The notes under the pieces were generated by a model. The model did not search any database. It saw only the letters and a list, made by a program, of their open reading frames with translations, and had not been told where the DNA came from. DNA of 64,000 nt, taken from contig NZ_CAMQRY010000001.1 in the NCBI RefSeq assembly GCF_947036855.1, positions 44,151 through 108,150 on the forward strand, in the 5' to 3' direction. The stretch's first letter is position 1; each line of letters starts with the position of its first letter. The position numbers were made by a program, and so were the translations under genes. Shown piece after piece: positions 10,203-19,218 of the stretch. The stretch comes from an uncultured Clostridium sp. Lineage in GTDB: Bacteria > Bacillota > Clostridia > Clostridiales > Clostridiaceae.

Positions 10203-11291
10203 TTGGATTTTAATGAATATTCAAAAGAAAAATTAGCAAAATTACTTTTTATGGAGATAAATGCAGAAGGCTTTTTAAAAGCAATAGGAGCAGAAAAAAG
10301 TAATGTAGAAATAGAGGAACTATACATACCAGTTGACCCAGTACATTTAAACCAAGATGTTAAAAGTGGTTTAAAGCTTGATAAACTTCCTATAAATTAT
10401 TTTATAGAGGGAATGTTTTTTGCACTAGGTGGAGACAAAAATTTAAAATTTAATAGTGATTACAAGAAAATAATTCCTTTAATAAAAGATAGTGAAAAAA
10501 TAGTTAAAAGTCTTATAGCGGATAAGAGTAAAAACAATGAGCTTCCAGATGCACTTGTACTTCTACTTGGAATGTGTGAATATAAAGCAGATAAAGAAAT
10601 ATTTGAAAAAACATTACTTGTTTGCGAAGCATTAAGAGAAGTAAATAGCGAGTATAATGATACGCAAATTATAATTGCAGATAGAGCAAAGGAATTATTT
10701 GAAATAGAGTCATTCCCATATTTATATTCTGCGATTGCACAAAAAGATAAAGAAAATTTAAGTAAGGCAGTAGTTGATATAAATGAATATATAAGACTTG
10801 GTGGAGAGAAAAATTCTGAAATAGAAGCACTATTTGAAGAGATTTCTGATGCATCAGCATATGAAGAAGGAAAAGAAGCCTTAATAGAAGATCCAACAAT
10901 GGCACTTACAAAATTCTTACCACTTGCCGATAAGTTTACAGAAGATGCTATACTTAGATTCTATATAGGAACTTGTTATAGAAGACTTGGGAATTTTGAG
11001 AAGGCTATATATTATCTTCAAGAAAGTCAGGCAATGGATAGTAATATTGTAGAGGTTGTAAATGAACTAGGAATAAACTTTGCATCACTTGGAAGTTATG
11101 ATAATGCTATAAATTGCTTTAGAAAAGCTTTTGAAGGAACAAAAGATGTTGAGATATGTACAAATCTAATTATGTGTTATGTGCATAATAATGATTTAGA
11201 AAATGCTAAGAAACATTTAAAACTTGCTGAGGCAATTAATAAAGATGATGAGATAGTTAAAGAAATTAAAGCGGCATTTAAAGATTTATAA
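10203..11291 (+). CDS. TPR-repeat protein
   Basis: TTG start with SD aaaggagtg; FYIGTCYRRLGNFEKAIYYLQESQAMDSNIVEVVNELGINFASLGSYDNAINCFRKAFE. Confidence 0.75.
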   Translation: MDFNEYSKEKLAKLLFMEINAEGFLKAIGAEKSNVEIEELYIPVDPVHLNQDVKSGLKLDKLPINYFIEGMFFALGGDKNLKFNSDYKKIIPLIKDSEKIVKSLIADKSKNNELPDALVLLLGMCEYKADKEIFEKTLLVCEALREVNSEYNDTQIIIADRAKELFEIESFPYLYSAIAQKDKENLSKAVVDINEYIRLGGEKNSEIEALFEEISDASAYEEGKEALIEDPTMALTKFLPLADKFTEDAILRFYIGTCYRRLGNFEKAIYYLQESQAMDSNIVEVVNELGINFASLGSYDNAINCFRKAFEGTKDVEICTNLIMCYVHNNDLENAKKHLKLAEAINKDDEIVKEIKAAFKDL

Positions 11292-11315
11292 AAAAATGGA
11301 GGTAGTAGAGGGAGT

Positions 11316-11948
11316 ATGAGAGAAGTGAAAATTGAGGAATTTATGTGTAACCTTGCATCAGAGAAACCAGCACCAGGTGGTGGTGCTGCATCAGGTATGG
11401 TTGCATCATTATCAGGGGCGCTTTGCTCTATGGTTTATAGCTTAACAATTGGGAAAAAAGTTTTTGATGAGCTTGTTGATGATGATAAAGAATTAATGCG
11501 TGAAAATATAGAAGAGGCTAAAGGTTTTTATAATGAAGCATTAAACTTTGCTAGAAAAGATGAGGATGCATTTAATGCACTTATGGCTACTTATAAATTA
11601 CCAAAATCTACGGATGAGGAAAAGAAGAAAAGAAGTCATGAGATTGAGAAAAAAACATTAACTTGTATGATAGTTCCACTTAGTCTTGCTGAAGAAAGTA
11701 TTAATTTTTATAAAAATATAATGTTTGCAGCAGAAAAAGGGAATAAAAATCTTGTATCAGATGCAGCAATTTCTGCAATTATGCTACATGCGACAATTGA
11801 ATCATCAATTATAAATGTTAGGGTGAATTTAGGATTTATAAAAGATGAGAATATACAAAAAAGTGTAAAGAAAAAGCTTAATATGATAGAAGAAAATAAT
11901 AATATAATGAAAATGGAATGCATGGAAGTAGTTAATAAATATATGTAG
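11316..11948 (+). CDS. fchA: Cyclodeaminase/cyclohydrolase family protein (FTCD_C/FchA-like, candidate methenyl-THF cyclohydrolase)
   Basis: EFMCNLASEKPAPGGGAASGMVASLSGALCSMVYSLTIGKK motif of the FTCD C-terminal family. Confidence 0.85.
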   Translation: MREVKIEEFMCNLASEKPAPGGGAASGMVASLSGALCSMVYSLTIGKKVFDELVDDDKELMRENIEEAKGFYNEALNFARKDEDAFNALMATYKLPKSTDEEKKKRSHEIEKKTLTCMIVPLSLAEESINFYKNIMFAAEKGNKNLVSDAAISAIMLHATIESSIINVRVNLGFIKDENIQKSVKKKLNMIEENNNIMKMECMEVVNKYM

Positions 11949-11954
11949 TACATT

Positions 11955-11993
11955 TAAAAAGCCACAAGTTAAGTAAGATAACTTGTGGCTTTT
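11955..11993. terminator. Bidirectional terminator between convergent genes
   Basis: aaaagccacaagttaa-gtaag-ataacttgtggctttt. Confidence 0.85.
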
Positions 11994-11994
11994 A

Positions 11995-12762
11995 CTATTT
12001 ATTAAAATCATTAAGTGATCTAAATTCATATCCTTCGGATTTTAAATGTTTTATAAGACTATCTAAAATTGTAGCATTAGTTTTAGAACAAGCATGAAGT
12101 AGCAATATTTGCCCATTATGAATATTAGACGTTATTTTATTAAATGCATATTCAGGAGTAGGTTGTTGGTCTGTTAACCAATCTTTATATGCAAAACTCC
12201 AAAATACTGATATATAACCAAGCTTTTTAGTTTCCAAAAGGCTTTTATGACTATATTTACCCATAGGAGGTCTAAAGAATATAGGCATTTTATCACCAGT
12301 TATTTTAGTATATTCAACCTCAACTTCTTTAAATTCTTTTGTGAAATTTTCAGTTCCAACAAGTGTTGGCATAGATTTATGTTTTGCTGTATGGTTGCAC
12401 ACAAGATGATTTCCATCATACATTTTTTTTATAAGCTCAGGTTGTGAAGTTATATAAGGCTTTGTAACAAAAAAAGCTGCAGTAACATTATTTTTATTCA
12501 AAGTATCAATTATTGATGGAGTAAAACCATTCTCATAGCCCTCATCAAAAGTTAGATATAAAACTTTTTGCGATTCATTTCCTTTAAATATTGCTATTTC
12601 ATCACTAAGGAAGGGAGCTTCTCTTGGTGAGAGGAGGGTGTTTAAGTTTTTATCAAAAGAATAGTACCAATTTAATTCTTCATTACTTGTAGTAGTAGCT
12701 AAAACTTTAATTGGTGAGATTAAAAATAAAGCTGCTAGTAGTAGAGAAAAAAAGTTTATCAT
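11995..12762 (-). CDS. pdaA: Delta-lactam-biosynthetic polysaccharide deacetylase (PdaA-like)
   Basis: MINFFSLLLAALFLISPIKVLA signal peptide; NWYYSFDKN...VLYLTFDEGYENGFTPSIIDTLNKNNVTAAFFVT; start revised from 12972 to ATG at 12762 with SD gaggtg. Confidence 0.88.
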   Translation of the reverse strand: MINFFSLLLAALFLISPIKVLATTTSNEELNWYYSFDKNLNTLLSPREAPFLSDEIAIFKGNESQKVLYLTFDEGYENGFTPSIIDTLNKNNVTAAFFVTKPYITSQPELIKKMYDGNHLVCNHTAKHKSMPTLVGTENFTKEFKEVEVEYTKITGDKMPIFFRPPMGKYSHKSLLETKKLGYISVFWSFAYKDWLTDQQPTPEYAFNKITSNIHNGQILLLHACSKTNATILDSLIKHLKSEGYEFRSLNDFNK

Positions 12763-12926
12763 ATATATCACCTCTTTAAACATATTATGTCTATATAAGG
12801 CAAATACTATAAAAAAACTTTGATGGATATAGAGGTAGGATTTTACATCACTTGAAATATAATAAAAGCTAGAGTATAATTTTATAAGGTAATTAATTAA
12901 GTTTAAAATGAAAGGACTGTACATAG

Positions 12927-14024
12927 ATGAAATTAGGAATAGTTGGACTACCAAACGTAGGAAAAAGTACATTATTTAATGCAATAACAAAAGCTGGAGC
13001 AGAAGCAGCAAACTACCCATTCTGTACAATAGAACCAAATATAGGGGTTGTAAGTGTACCAGATAAGAGAATGGACGTTTTAGAAGAAATGTATGGAACA
13101 AAGAAAAAGATCTATACAGCAATAGAATTTTACGATATAGCTGGACTTGTTAAAGGTGCTAGTAAAGGTGAAGGACTTGGAAATAAATTCTTATCACACA
13201 TAAGAGAAGTTGAATCAATAGTACACGTTGTAAGATGTTTTGAAGATGAAAATGTAGTACACGTAGATGGTTCAGTTGATCCAATCAGAGATATTGAAAC
13301 TATAAGTCTTGAGCTTATATTTGCAGATATTGATGTTATTGAGAAAAGAATGGAAAGAGCTTTAAAAGGAGTTAGATCAGGAGATGCTGCTATAAAAGCT
13401 GAATATGCTTTAATGGAAAGACTTAAAGCACACTTAGAAGCAAGTAAACCTGCTAGAACTTTAGAAGTTACAGAAGATGAAGAGGCTATTATGAAAGGAT
13501 TATTCCTTATAACATCTAAGCCAGTTCTTTATGCTTGTAATATATCAGAAGATGATATGATGGAAGGAAATCTTGAGAATGATATGGTTCTTAAAGTTAA
13601 AGCTTTCGCAGAAGGTGAAGAAGCTGGAACAACTATAGTATCAGCTAAACTTGAAGAAGAATTATCAGGACTTGATGATGATGAAAAGGCTGAAATGTTA
13701 TCAGAGTATGGTTTAGAAGAATCAGGACTTGATAAATTAATCCAAGCTAGTTATAAATTACTAGGATTAATCAGTTACCTTACAGCTGGTGTTAAAGAAG
13801 TAAGAGCTTGGACAATAAAAGAAGGAACAAAAGCTCCTGCTGCAGCAAGTAAAATCCACTCAGATATTGAAAGAGGATTTATCAGAGCTGAAGTTGTAGG
13901 ATATGAAGATTTAGTTGCATGTGGTTCAGAGCCAGCAGCTAAAGAAAAAGGTCTTTACAGATTAGAAGGTAAAGAGTACGTTATGAAAGATGGAGATGTA
14001 GTTCAATTTAGATTTAACGTATAA
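12927..14024 (+). CDS. ychF: Redox-regulated ATPase YchF (Obg-like)
   Basis: [42 protein letters not shown]. Confidence 0.97.
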   Translation: MKLGIVGLPNVGKSTLFNAITKAGAEAANYPFCTIEPNIGVVSVPDKRMDVLEEMYGTKKKIYTAIEFYDIAGLVKGASKGEGLGNKFLSHIREVESIVHVVRCFEDENVVHVDGSVDPIRDIETISLELIFADIDVIEKRMERALKGVRSGDAAIKAEYALMERLKAHLEASKPARTLEVTEDEEAIMKGLFLITSKPVLYACNISEDDMMEGNLENDMVLKVKAFAEGEEAGTTIVSAKLEEELSGLDDDEKAEMLSEYGLEESGLDKLIQASYKLLGLISYLTAGVKEVRAWTIKEGTKAPAAASKIHSDIERGFIRAEVVGYEDLVACGSEPAAKEKGLYRLEGKEYVMKDGDVVQFRFNV

Positions 14025-14034
14025 TATATATTAT

Positions 14035-14076
14035 AAGTAGCTATCAAAGAAAAATTTCTTTGATAGCTACTTTTTT
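14035..14076 (+). terminator. Terminator after ychF
   Basis: aagtagctatcaaagaaa/tttctttgatagctactt perfect stem + T-run. Confidence 0.9.
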
Positions 14077-14150
14077 ATTGAAATAAAAATAAATGGAAAG
14101 CTAACTTTACAAATAATGGAATTTTATGGTATTGTAAATATAAAGCAAAC

Positions 14151-14396
14151 TTGACATTTGAGATTGAGGTGAGAAGTATTAAAAATAAATTAGAAGCTAT
14201 AAGAAAAGATAAGAAGATAGGGCAGGAGGAACTTGCAAAAGCAATGAGCGTGTCAAGACAAACGATAAGTTCACTTGAAAATGGAAGGTATAATCCATCT
14301 ATAATATTAGCTTTTAAGATAGCTAAGTATTTTGACTTATTAATCGAAGAAATTTTTATTTATGAAGAGGGGATTAAATTTGAAACAAGAAGGTGA
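14151..14396 (+). CDS. XRE-family HTH transcriptional regulator (YozG/Cro-like); exact start uncertain
   Basis: IKNKLEAIRKDKKIGQEELAKAMSVSRQTISSLENGRYNPSIILAFKIAKYF. Confidence 0.85.
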   Translation: MTFEIEVRSIKNKLEAIRKDKKIGQEELAKAMSVSRQTISSLENGRYNPSIILAFKIAKYFDLLIEEIFIYEEGIKFETRR

Positions 14397-14784
14397 AAAA
14401 AATTTGGGTAGTAAAAAGATTTTAAATGGTGTTTTGGTAATTATAGCAGGAATAATTCAAGGGATAGGCTTGCTTGCATACTTTTTAAGTAAGGATATAA
14501 GAGTTGCAGTTATATGTACGGTAGTAGCAATAGGACTTGGAGGTTTAGTCTTAGCAAATACAACAACAGAAGAAAAAATAGAAATTAATGATGAAAGAAA
14601 TGTTTATATTAGGCGAAAAGCAGTTTCAAGTGCTAGTAATATAACAATACTTATTGAGATTTTTGTAGCTTTTATATTAATGTTTTTGGGTGAAAAAGAG
14701 ATAGCTACTTTGATATTTGGTTTTGTACTAATTAATTCATTTTTAACAGCTATGTTTTTAAAAAGATATGAAAAAAGATTTTAA
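14380..14784 (+). CDS. Small integral membrane protein (DUF2178-like), paired with the HTH gene
   Basis: Three or four TM segments; INDERNVYIRRKAVSSASNIT motif; TTG start 14380 preceded by SD gagggg (track start 14362). Confidence 0.65.
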   Translation: MKQEGEKNLGSKKILNGVLVIIAGIIQGIGLLAYFLSKDIRVAVICTVVAIGLGGLVLANTTTEEKIEINDERNVYIRRKAVSSASNITILIEIFVAFILMFLGEKEIATLIFGFVLINSFLTAMFLKRYEKRF

Positions 14785-14791
14785 GTAAATG

Positions 14792-14828
14792 AAAAGGTAT
14801 GAGTTTTATAAAAAACTCATACCTTTTT
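14792..14828. terminator. Bidirectional terminator between the membrane-protein gene and selC
   Basis: aaaaggtatgagtttt-ataa-aaaactcatacctttttt. Confidence 0.8.
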
Positions 14829-14925
14829 TGGCGGGAATATGTGAGAATTGAACTCACCAATGATAGTATTAGTACCACAACTAGGTTTTGAAGACCCGTA
14901 GGGACACCAGCCCCTATCTACTCCC
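14829..14925 (-). tRNA. selC: tRNA-Sec (anticodon TCA), CCA encoded
   Basis: Minus strand GGGAGTAGATAGGGGCTGGTGTCCCTACGGGTCTTCAAAACCTAGTTGTGGTACTAATACTATCATTGGTGAGTTCAATTCTCACATATTCCCGCCA: 97 nt, long D stem, anticodon loop CTTCAAA, long variable arm, T arm GTGAG-TTCAATT-CTCAC, discriminator G plus CCA. Confidence 0.93.
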
Positions 14926-15004
14926 ATATATCTACTTTATTTTATAATAGTCGATAGATAATGTCAAAAAAAAATATCGTATTGTAGTATAATATATGAT
15001 ATTG

Positions 15005-15039
15005 TATATAATTTGTTGAATTAATTAACAAATTATATA
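15005..15039. repeat. 13-bp perfect inverted repeat upstream of the dcw operon
   Basis: tatataatttgtt-gaattaatt-aacaaattatata. Confidence 0.6.
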
Positions 15040-15076
15040 ATAAAATTAATATTTTCCCAATAGTTTTTTAAAAAAA

Positions 15077-15129
15077 GTGGGTAAAAGTGGTTGAAAGTAC
15101 TTGGCAGATAGTGTAAATTATATATATAA
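15077..15129 (+). promoter_or_regulatory. MraZ-box-like 10-bp direct repeats followed by a sigma-A-type promoter
   Basis: GTGGGtaaaaGTGGTtgaaaGTACT (15077/15087/15097) then TTGGCA (15101-15106) N17 ATATAA. Confidence 0.55.
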
Positions 15130-15181
15130 GGATAATTTATAGTTATATAAATTACTAGTATATGAAAAACAGGTGGAAAAT

Positions 15182-15424
15182 ATGTTCATAGGAGAGTATA
15201 ATCATAATTTGGATTTAAAAAATAGAATAATTATACCCTCAAAGTTCAGAGAGCGTTTAGATGATATATTTTATATGACTAAAGTGCTTGATGGATGTGT
15301 ATCATATAAACGAATGGGAAGAATTAAATAAGAAACTAAAAACTTTACTAAACTAAGTAGTAAAGAAAAATGGGACGAATATAATAATGAAAATATTGAT
15401 TTTTCTGAAATTGCAGAAAAATGA
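15182..15424 (+). pseudogene. mraZ: Decayed mraZ (frameshift plus internal deletion)
   Basis: Frame 1 [39 protein letters not shown]; shifted frame [15 protein letters not shown]; later frame SSKEKWDEYNNENIDFSEIAEK*. Confidence 0.88.
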
Positions 15425-15451
15425 TGGATTTAGGAATATAAGGAGAACAAA

Positions 15452-16384
15452 ATGGAATTTAAACATATATCAGTACTTTTAAATGAATGTATAGAAGGTT
15501 TGAATATAAAAAAAGATGGAATTTATGTTGATTGCACACTTGGTGGAGCAGGACATTCATCAGTTATTTTAGAGAACCTTGGAAATGAAGGAAGATTAAT
15601 AGGTATAGATCAAGATAAAGATGCACTTAAAGCAGCTGGAGAAAAACTTAAAGATTTCCCAAATGCGACTTTAGTTCATAGTAATTTTGAAGAAATAAAA
15701 AATGTTTTAGATAATCTTGATATTGAAGGTGTAGATGGTATCTTAATAGATCTTGGAGTTTCATCTTATCAACTTGATACAGCTGATAGAGGATTTAGTT
15801 ATATGAAAGATGCACCACTTGATATGAGAATGAATAGAGAAGAAACACTTAGCGCACATGAAGTTGTAAATGGTTATACAGGTGAAATGTTATATAGAGT
15901 TATTAGAGAGTATGGGGAAGAAAAATTTGCTAAGAGAATAGTTGGATTTATAATTAAAGCAAGAGAAGAAAAGGAAATAGAAACTACTTTTGAACTTGTT
16001 GAAATAATTAAGTCTGCTATACCAGCAAAAGCTAGAAGAGAGGGACCTCATCCAGCTAAAAGAACATTCCAAGCTATAAGAATAGAAGTTAATAGAGAAC
16101 TTGCAATTATTAAAGATACTATTAAAGATGGAGTAAGTAAGCTTAATAAAGGTGGAAGAATGGCTATTATAACATTCCACTCATTAGAAGATAGGATTGT
16201 TAAAACAACATATAAAAGCTTAACAAATCCATGTACATGTCCAAGTGGATTCCCAATTTGTGTGTGTGATAGTGATCCTATCATAAAGATACTTACAAAG
16301 AAACCATTAGAGGCATCAGCAGAAGAACTTGAATATAATCCAAGAAGTAGAAGTGCAAAACTTAGAGTTTTAGAAAAATTATAA
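15452..16384 (+). CDS. rsmH: 16S rRNA (cytosine1402-N4)-methyltransferase RsmH (MraW)
   Basis: [36 protein letters not shown]...[16 protein letters not shown]. Confidence 0.97.
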   Translation: MEFKHISVLLNECIEGLNIKKDGIYVDCTLGGAGHSSVILENLGNEGRLIGIDQDKDALKAAGEKLKDFPNATLVHSNFEEIKNVLDNLDIEGVDGILIDLGVSSYQLDTADRGFSYMKDAPLDMRMNREETLSAHEVVNGYTGEMLYRVIREYGEEKFAKRIVGFIIKAREEKEIETTFELVEIIKSAIPAKARREGPHPAKRTFQAIRIEVNRELAIIKDTIKDGVSKLNKGGRMAIITFHSLEDRIVKTTYKSLTNPCTCPSGFPICVCDSDPIIKILTKKPLEASAEELEYNPRSRSAKLRVLEKL

Positions 16385-16429
16385 TATAAGGTATAAAAAA
16401 TAGGGTGAAATTAAGGGTGGTTTTATGTT

Positions 16430-16834
16430 ATGGGTATAGAAAAATTAAAGCATAATATACAAGGAAATATAACCAATCCAAAGATAAAGGAACAAAATAA
16501 CAAAAGAAGAAAACTAAGAGAGAAAAAATATTTAGAGAATCATGCATTAAGGGAAGAGCAGAAGAAAAATAGAGTTATATTTGGAACTTCAATCGTGATG
16601 TGTATATTTGTAGCTACATCAATATTTATATTAAGTAGATACAATGCAATATATACAATACAAACTGATATAACAAATCTTAATAATCAGATAAAAGTTA
16701 TGTCAGAAAAGAATGAAGATTTTAATATAAAAATATCAGAAAGTGGGTCTTTAGAAAAAATAGAAAAGATAGCTTTTGATAAATTAGATATGGTCTACCC
16801 AAATAGAAATGATTCAATGAATATAGTTCCTTAA
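16430..16834 (+). CDS. ftsL: FtsL/septum formation initiator-like protein
   Basis: Position after rsmH; single TM then coiled coil LNNQIKVMSEKNEDFNIKISESGSLEKIEKIAFDKLDMVYP. Confidence 0.78.
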   Translation: MGIEKLKHNIQGNITNPKIKEQNNKRRKLREKKYLENHALREEQKKNRVIFGTSIVMCIFVATSIFILSRYNAIYTIQTDITNLNNQIKVMSEKNEDFNIKISESGSLEKIEKIAFDKLDMVYPNRNDSMNIVP

Positions 16835-16847
16835 ATAGTCTTAATAA

Positions 16848-16886
16848 ATGGATGTACTTTAATAGAGTGCATCCATAATTTTTTAT
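16848..16886 (+). terminator. Intercistronic terminator-like hairpin between ftsL and the first PBP
   Basis: atggatgtact...agtgcatccat + attttttatttt. Confidence 0.65.
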
Positions 16887-16915
16887 TTTAAAATATTATA
16901 TTATCGGGGGAAAAT

Positions 16916-19141
16916 ATGTTGAAAGATAAAAAGACATCAAAAAATGGACAGTTTAAGTTAAAGGTTAGAGAGAGAAGTTCAAAAGTTCTTATAATATTTG
17001 GGGTAGGATTTTTATTTATACTATGTTTTTTAGTATATAGAGTAGTATTTAGAGGTGAAGTATATAAAAAAAGAGCTGATGAGCAAGTTATAAGTGAAAT
17101 AGAAATAGAGGCTAAAAGAGGGCGTATATTAGATAGAAATGGTCATAGCATTGCTGTTAGTGGGGATGTTTATAGAGTTGATTTAGATATAGTTAGTATA
17201 AATCAAACATTAGAAAGAAAAGCTACTAGTGAGAATAGCGAAGAAAGTTTAGAAAATGTTTTAATAGAAAAACTAGCAAGTATTTTAAATCTTGATAAAG
17301 AATTTGTAGATAGTAAGGTGAATGCAAAACTTAAATCAGGTGCAGATGCAACAAGCTCTATTCTTGCAAGAAGAATTAGTAAAGAACAGGCAGATGCGAT
17401 AAAAGAACTTGATACTTATGGAATTTTAATATCATCAGATACAAAAAGATATTATCCAAATGATGAATTTGCATCTTATGTTGTAGGAAATGTAAATGCT
17501 GATGGTAAAGGGCTTAATGGCATAGAGATGTATTATGATTCAGTTTTATCTGGTATATCAGGATATAGAATTGCGGGTATTGATGGTGACAAGGAGCATG
17601 AACTCCCACTTGAAGGTGCTAATTATATAAATCCAATCAATGGTAAGGATGTAATATTAACAATTGATGAGAAGATTCAATATTTTGCAGAGAAAGCAGC
17701 AGAGAAAGCGTTAAAGGCACATAAGGCTGATTCAGTTAGTGTTTTGGTTACAGAACCAAATACTAATGAAATATTAGCACTTGTTACAAATCCAGATTAT
17801 AATCCTAATAAACCATATGAGGGTTTTGAAGGATTTAAGGGAGAAACAGAAAGTGAAAAAATACAACAAATGTGGAGAAATAGAGTTATATCTAATACAT
17901 ATGAACCTGGTTCTACATTTAAAATAGTTACAGCATCAGCTGGAGTGCAAGAAGGTATTGCTAATAGAGGTGAAACATATGTGTGTGGAGGATATAAGCT
18001 TATACAAGGGACAAGAATAAATTGCTGGAAGAGAGAGGGACATGGACCACAAACATTTAGTCAGATTATAGAAAATTCTTGTAATGTAGGTTTTATGGAG
18101 ATTGGTGAAAAACTTGGTAAAGAAAAATTGCATGAATATATTACAAAGTTTGGTTTTGGAAAAGAAACGGGGATTGATATTACTGGTGAAGCAATTGGAA
18201 TTATTAAGACTCCTGAAACAATGAGTGATGTTGACCTTGCAACTATATCTTTTGGACAAGCTAACACAGTTAGTATGATTCAACTTTTAACAGGTTTTAA
18301 TGCTAGTATAAATGGTGGATATTTAGTTAAACCACATTTAATGAAAGAAATTTCAAGCACAACAGAAAATGGCACACTTGTTATAAATGATTCTTATAAA
18401 ACAGAAAAAACACAAGTTATAGATAAAAAAACTTCAGATGTAATAAAAGGTGCTTTAGAGGAAACAGTTGCAACGGGTACTGGTAAATCTGCTTTTATTG
18501 AAGGCTTTAGGGTAATTGGTAAGACTGGAACAGCAGAGATGATAGATGAAGAAAATGGTGGGTATGGGCAAGGTAGAATTGCTTCATTTATAGCAGGGGC
18601 ACCTGCAAATAATCCTAAAATAAGTATTTTAGTAGTAGTAGAAAATCCTAAAGTTGGAGCAGCATCAGGAAGTAGTATGGCAGCACCTGTTGTTAAAGAA
18701 GTTTTAGAGGGGATTTATACTTACAAGGGGATTGAGGATTTAGATTTTACACAGGATAATAATTCATCGATAATAATGCCTGAAGTAAGAGGACTTGAAG
18801 TAGAGGAAGCAAAAGATATATTTAAACGTGAAAATATCGAAATGAAAATTAGTGGTAAAGGCAGTAGAGTTAAAAGTTTAGATGTTTTACCAGGAAGCTT
18901 AATTAAAAAGGGCGCAGTAGTAAATGTAAAACTTACAGAGGGACAAAATTTTGAAAGTAAAGTTGTTGTACCAAACTTTATAGGTTATACAAATGATATG
19001 ATTGAGAGTGTTTTTAATAAAATTGGTTTGAAGTATAAATTAGACAATAAAATAGGAATAGTTGAAAGGCAGAGTATTGAAGCAGGCGAAGTTGTAAATA
19101 CTGGAGATACAGTTAAATTAATTTTAAAAAAGAAAGAGTAA
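16916..19141 (+). CDS. Class B penicillin-binding protein with PASTA domains (FtsI/PbpB-type)
   Basis: AKRGRILDRNGHSIAVSG, SxxK GSTFKI, SCN, GKTGTAEM, two C-terminal PASTA units. Confidence 0.92.
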   Translation: MLKDKKTSKNGQFKLKVRERSSKVLIIFGVGFLFILCFLVYRVVFRGEVYKKRADEQVISEIEIEAKRGRILDRNGHSIAVSGDVYRVDLDIVSINQTLERKATSENSEESLENVLIEKLASILNLDKEFVDSKVNAKLKSGADATSSILARRISKEQADAIKELDTYGILISSDTKRYYPNDEFASYVVGNVNADGKGLNGIEMYYDSVLSGISGYRIAGIDGDKEHELPLEGANYINPINGKDVILTIDEKIQYFAEKAAEKALKAHKADSVSVLVTEPNTNEILALVTNPDYNPNKPYEGFEGFKGETESEKIQQMWRNRVISNTYEPGSTFKIVTASAGVQEGIANRGETYVCGGYKLIQGTRINCWKREGHGPQTFSQIIENSCNVGFMEIGEKLGKEKLHEYITKFGFGKETGIDITGEAIGIIKTPETMSDVDLATISFGQANTVSMIQLLTGFNASINGGYLVKPHLMKEISSTTENGTLVINDSYKTEKTQVIDKKTSDVIKGALEETVATGTGKSAFIEGFRVIGKTGTAEMIDEENGGYGQGRIASFIAGAPANNPKISILVVVENPKVGAASGSSMAAPVVKEVLEGIYTYKGIEDLDFTQDNNSSIIMPEVRGLEVEEAKDIFKRENIEMKISGKGSRVKSLDVLPGSLIKKGAVVNVKLTEGQNFESKVVVPNFIGYTNDMIESVFNKIGLKYKLDNKIGIVERQSIEAGEVVNTGDTVKLILKKKE

Positions 19142-19168
19142 TTTAATTAAGTTAATCAACATATTATT

Positions 19169-19207
19169 TAAGGATATATCAAATTGATATATCCTTATTT
19201 TAATTTT
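19169..19207 (+). terminator. Intercistronic hairpin between the two PBP genes
   Basis: aaggatatatc-aaatt-gatatatcctt + attttaatttt. Confidence 0.6.
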
Positions 19208-19218
19208 GGAGGTTAATT

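Noticed and set aside
12763-12972. N-terminal extension of the pdaA ORF in the track (start 12972)
   Set aside because: It would overlap the ychF start, has no homology, and a signal peptide with a good SD begins at 12762.
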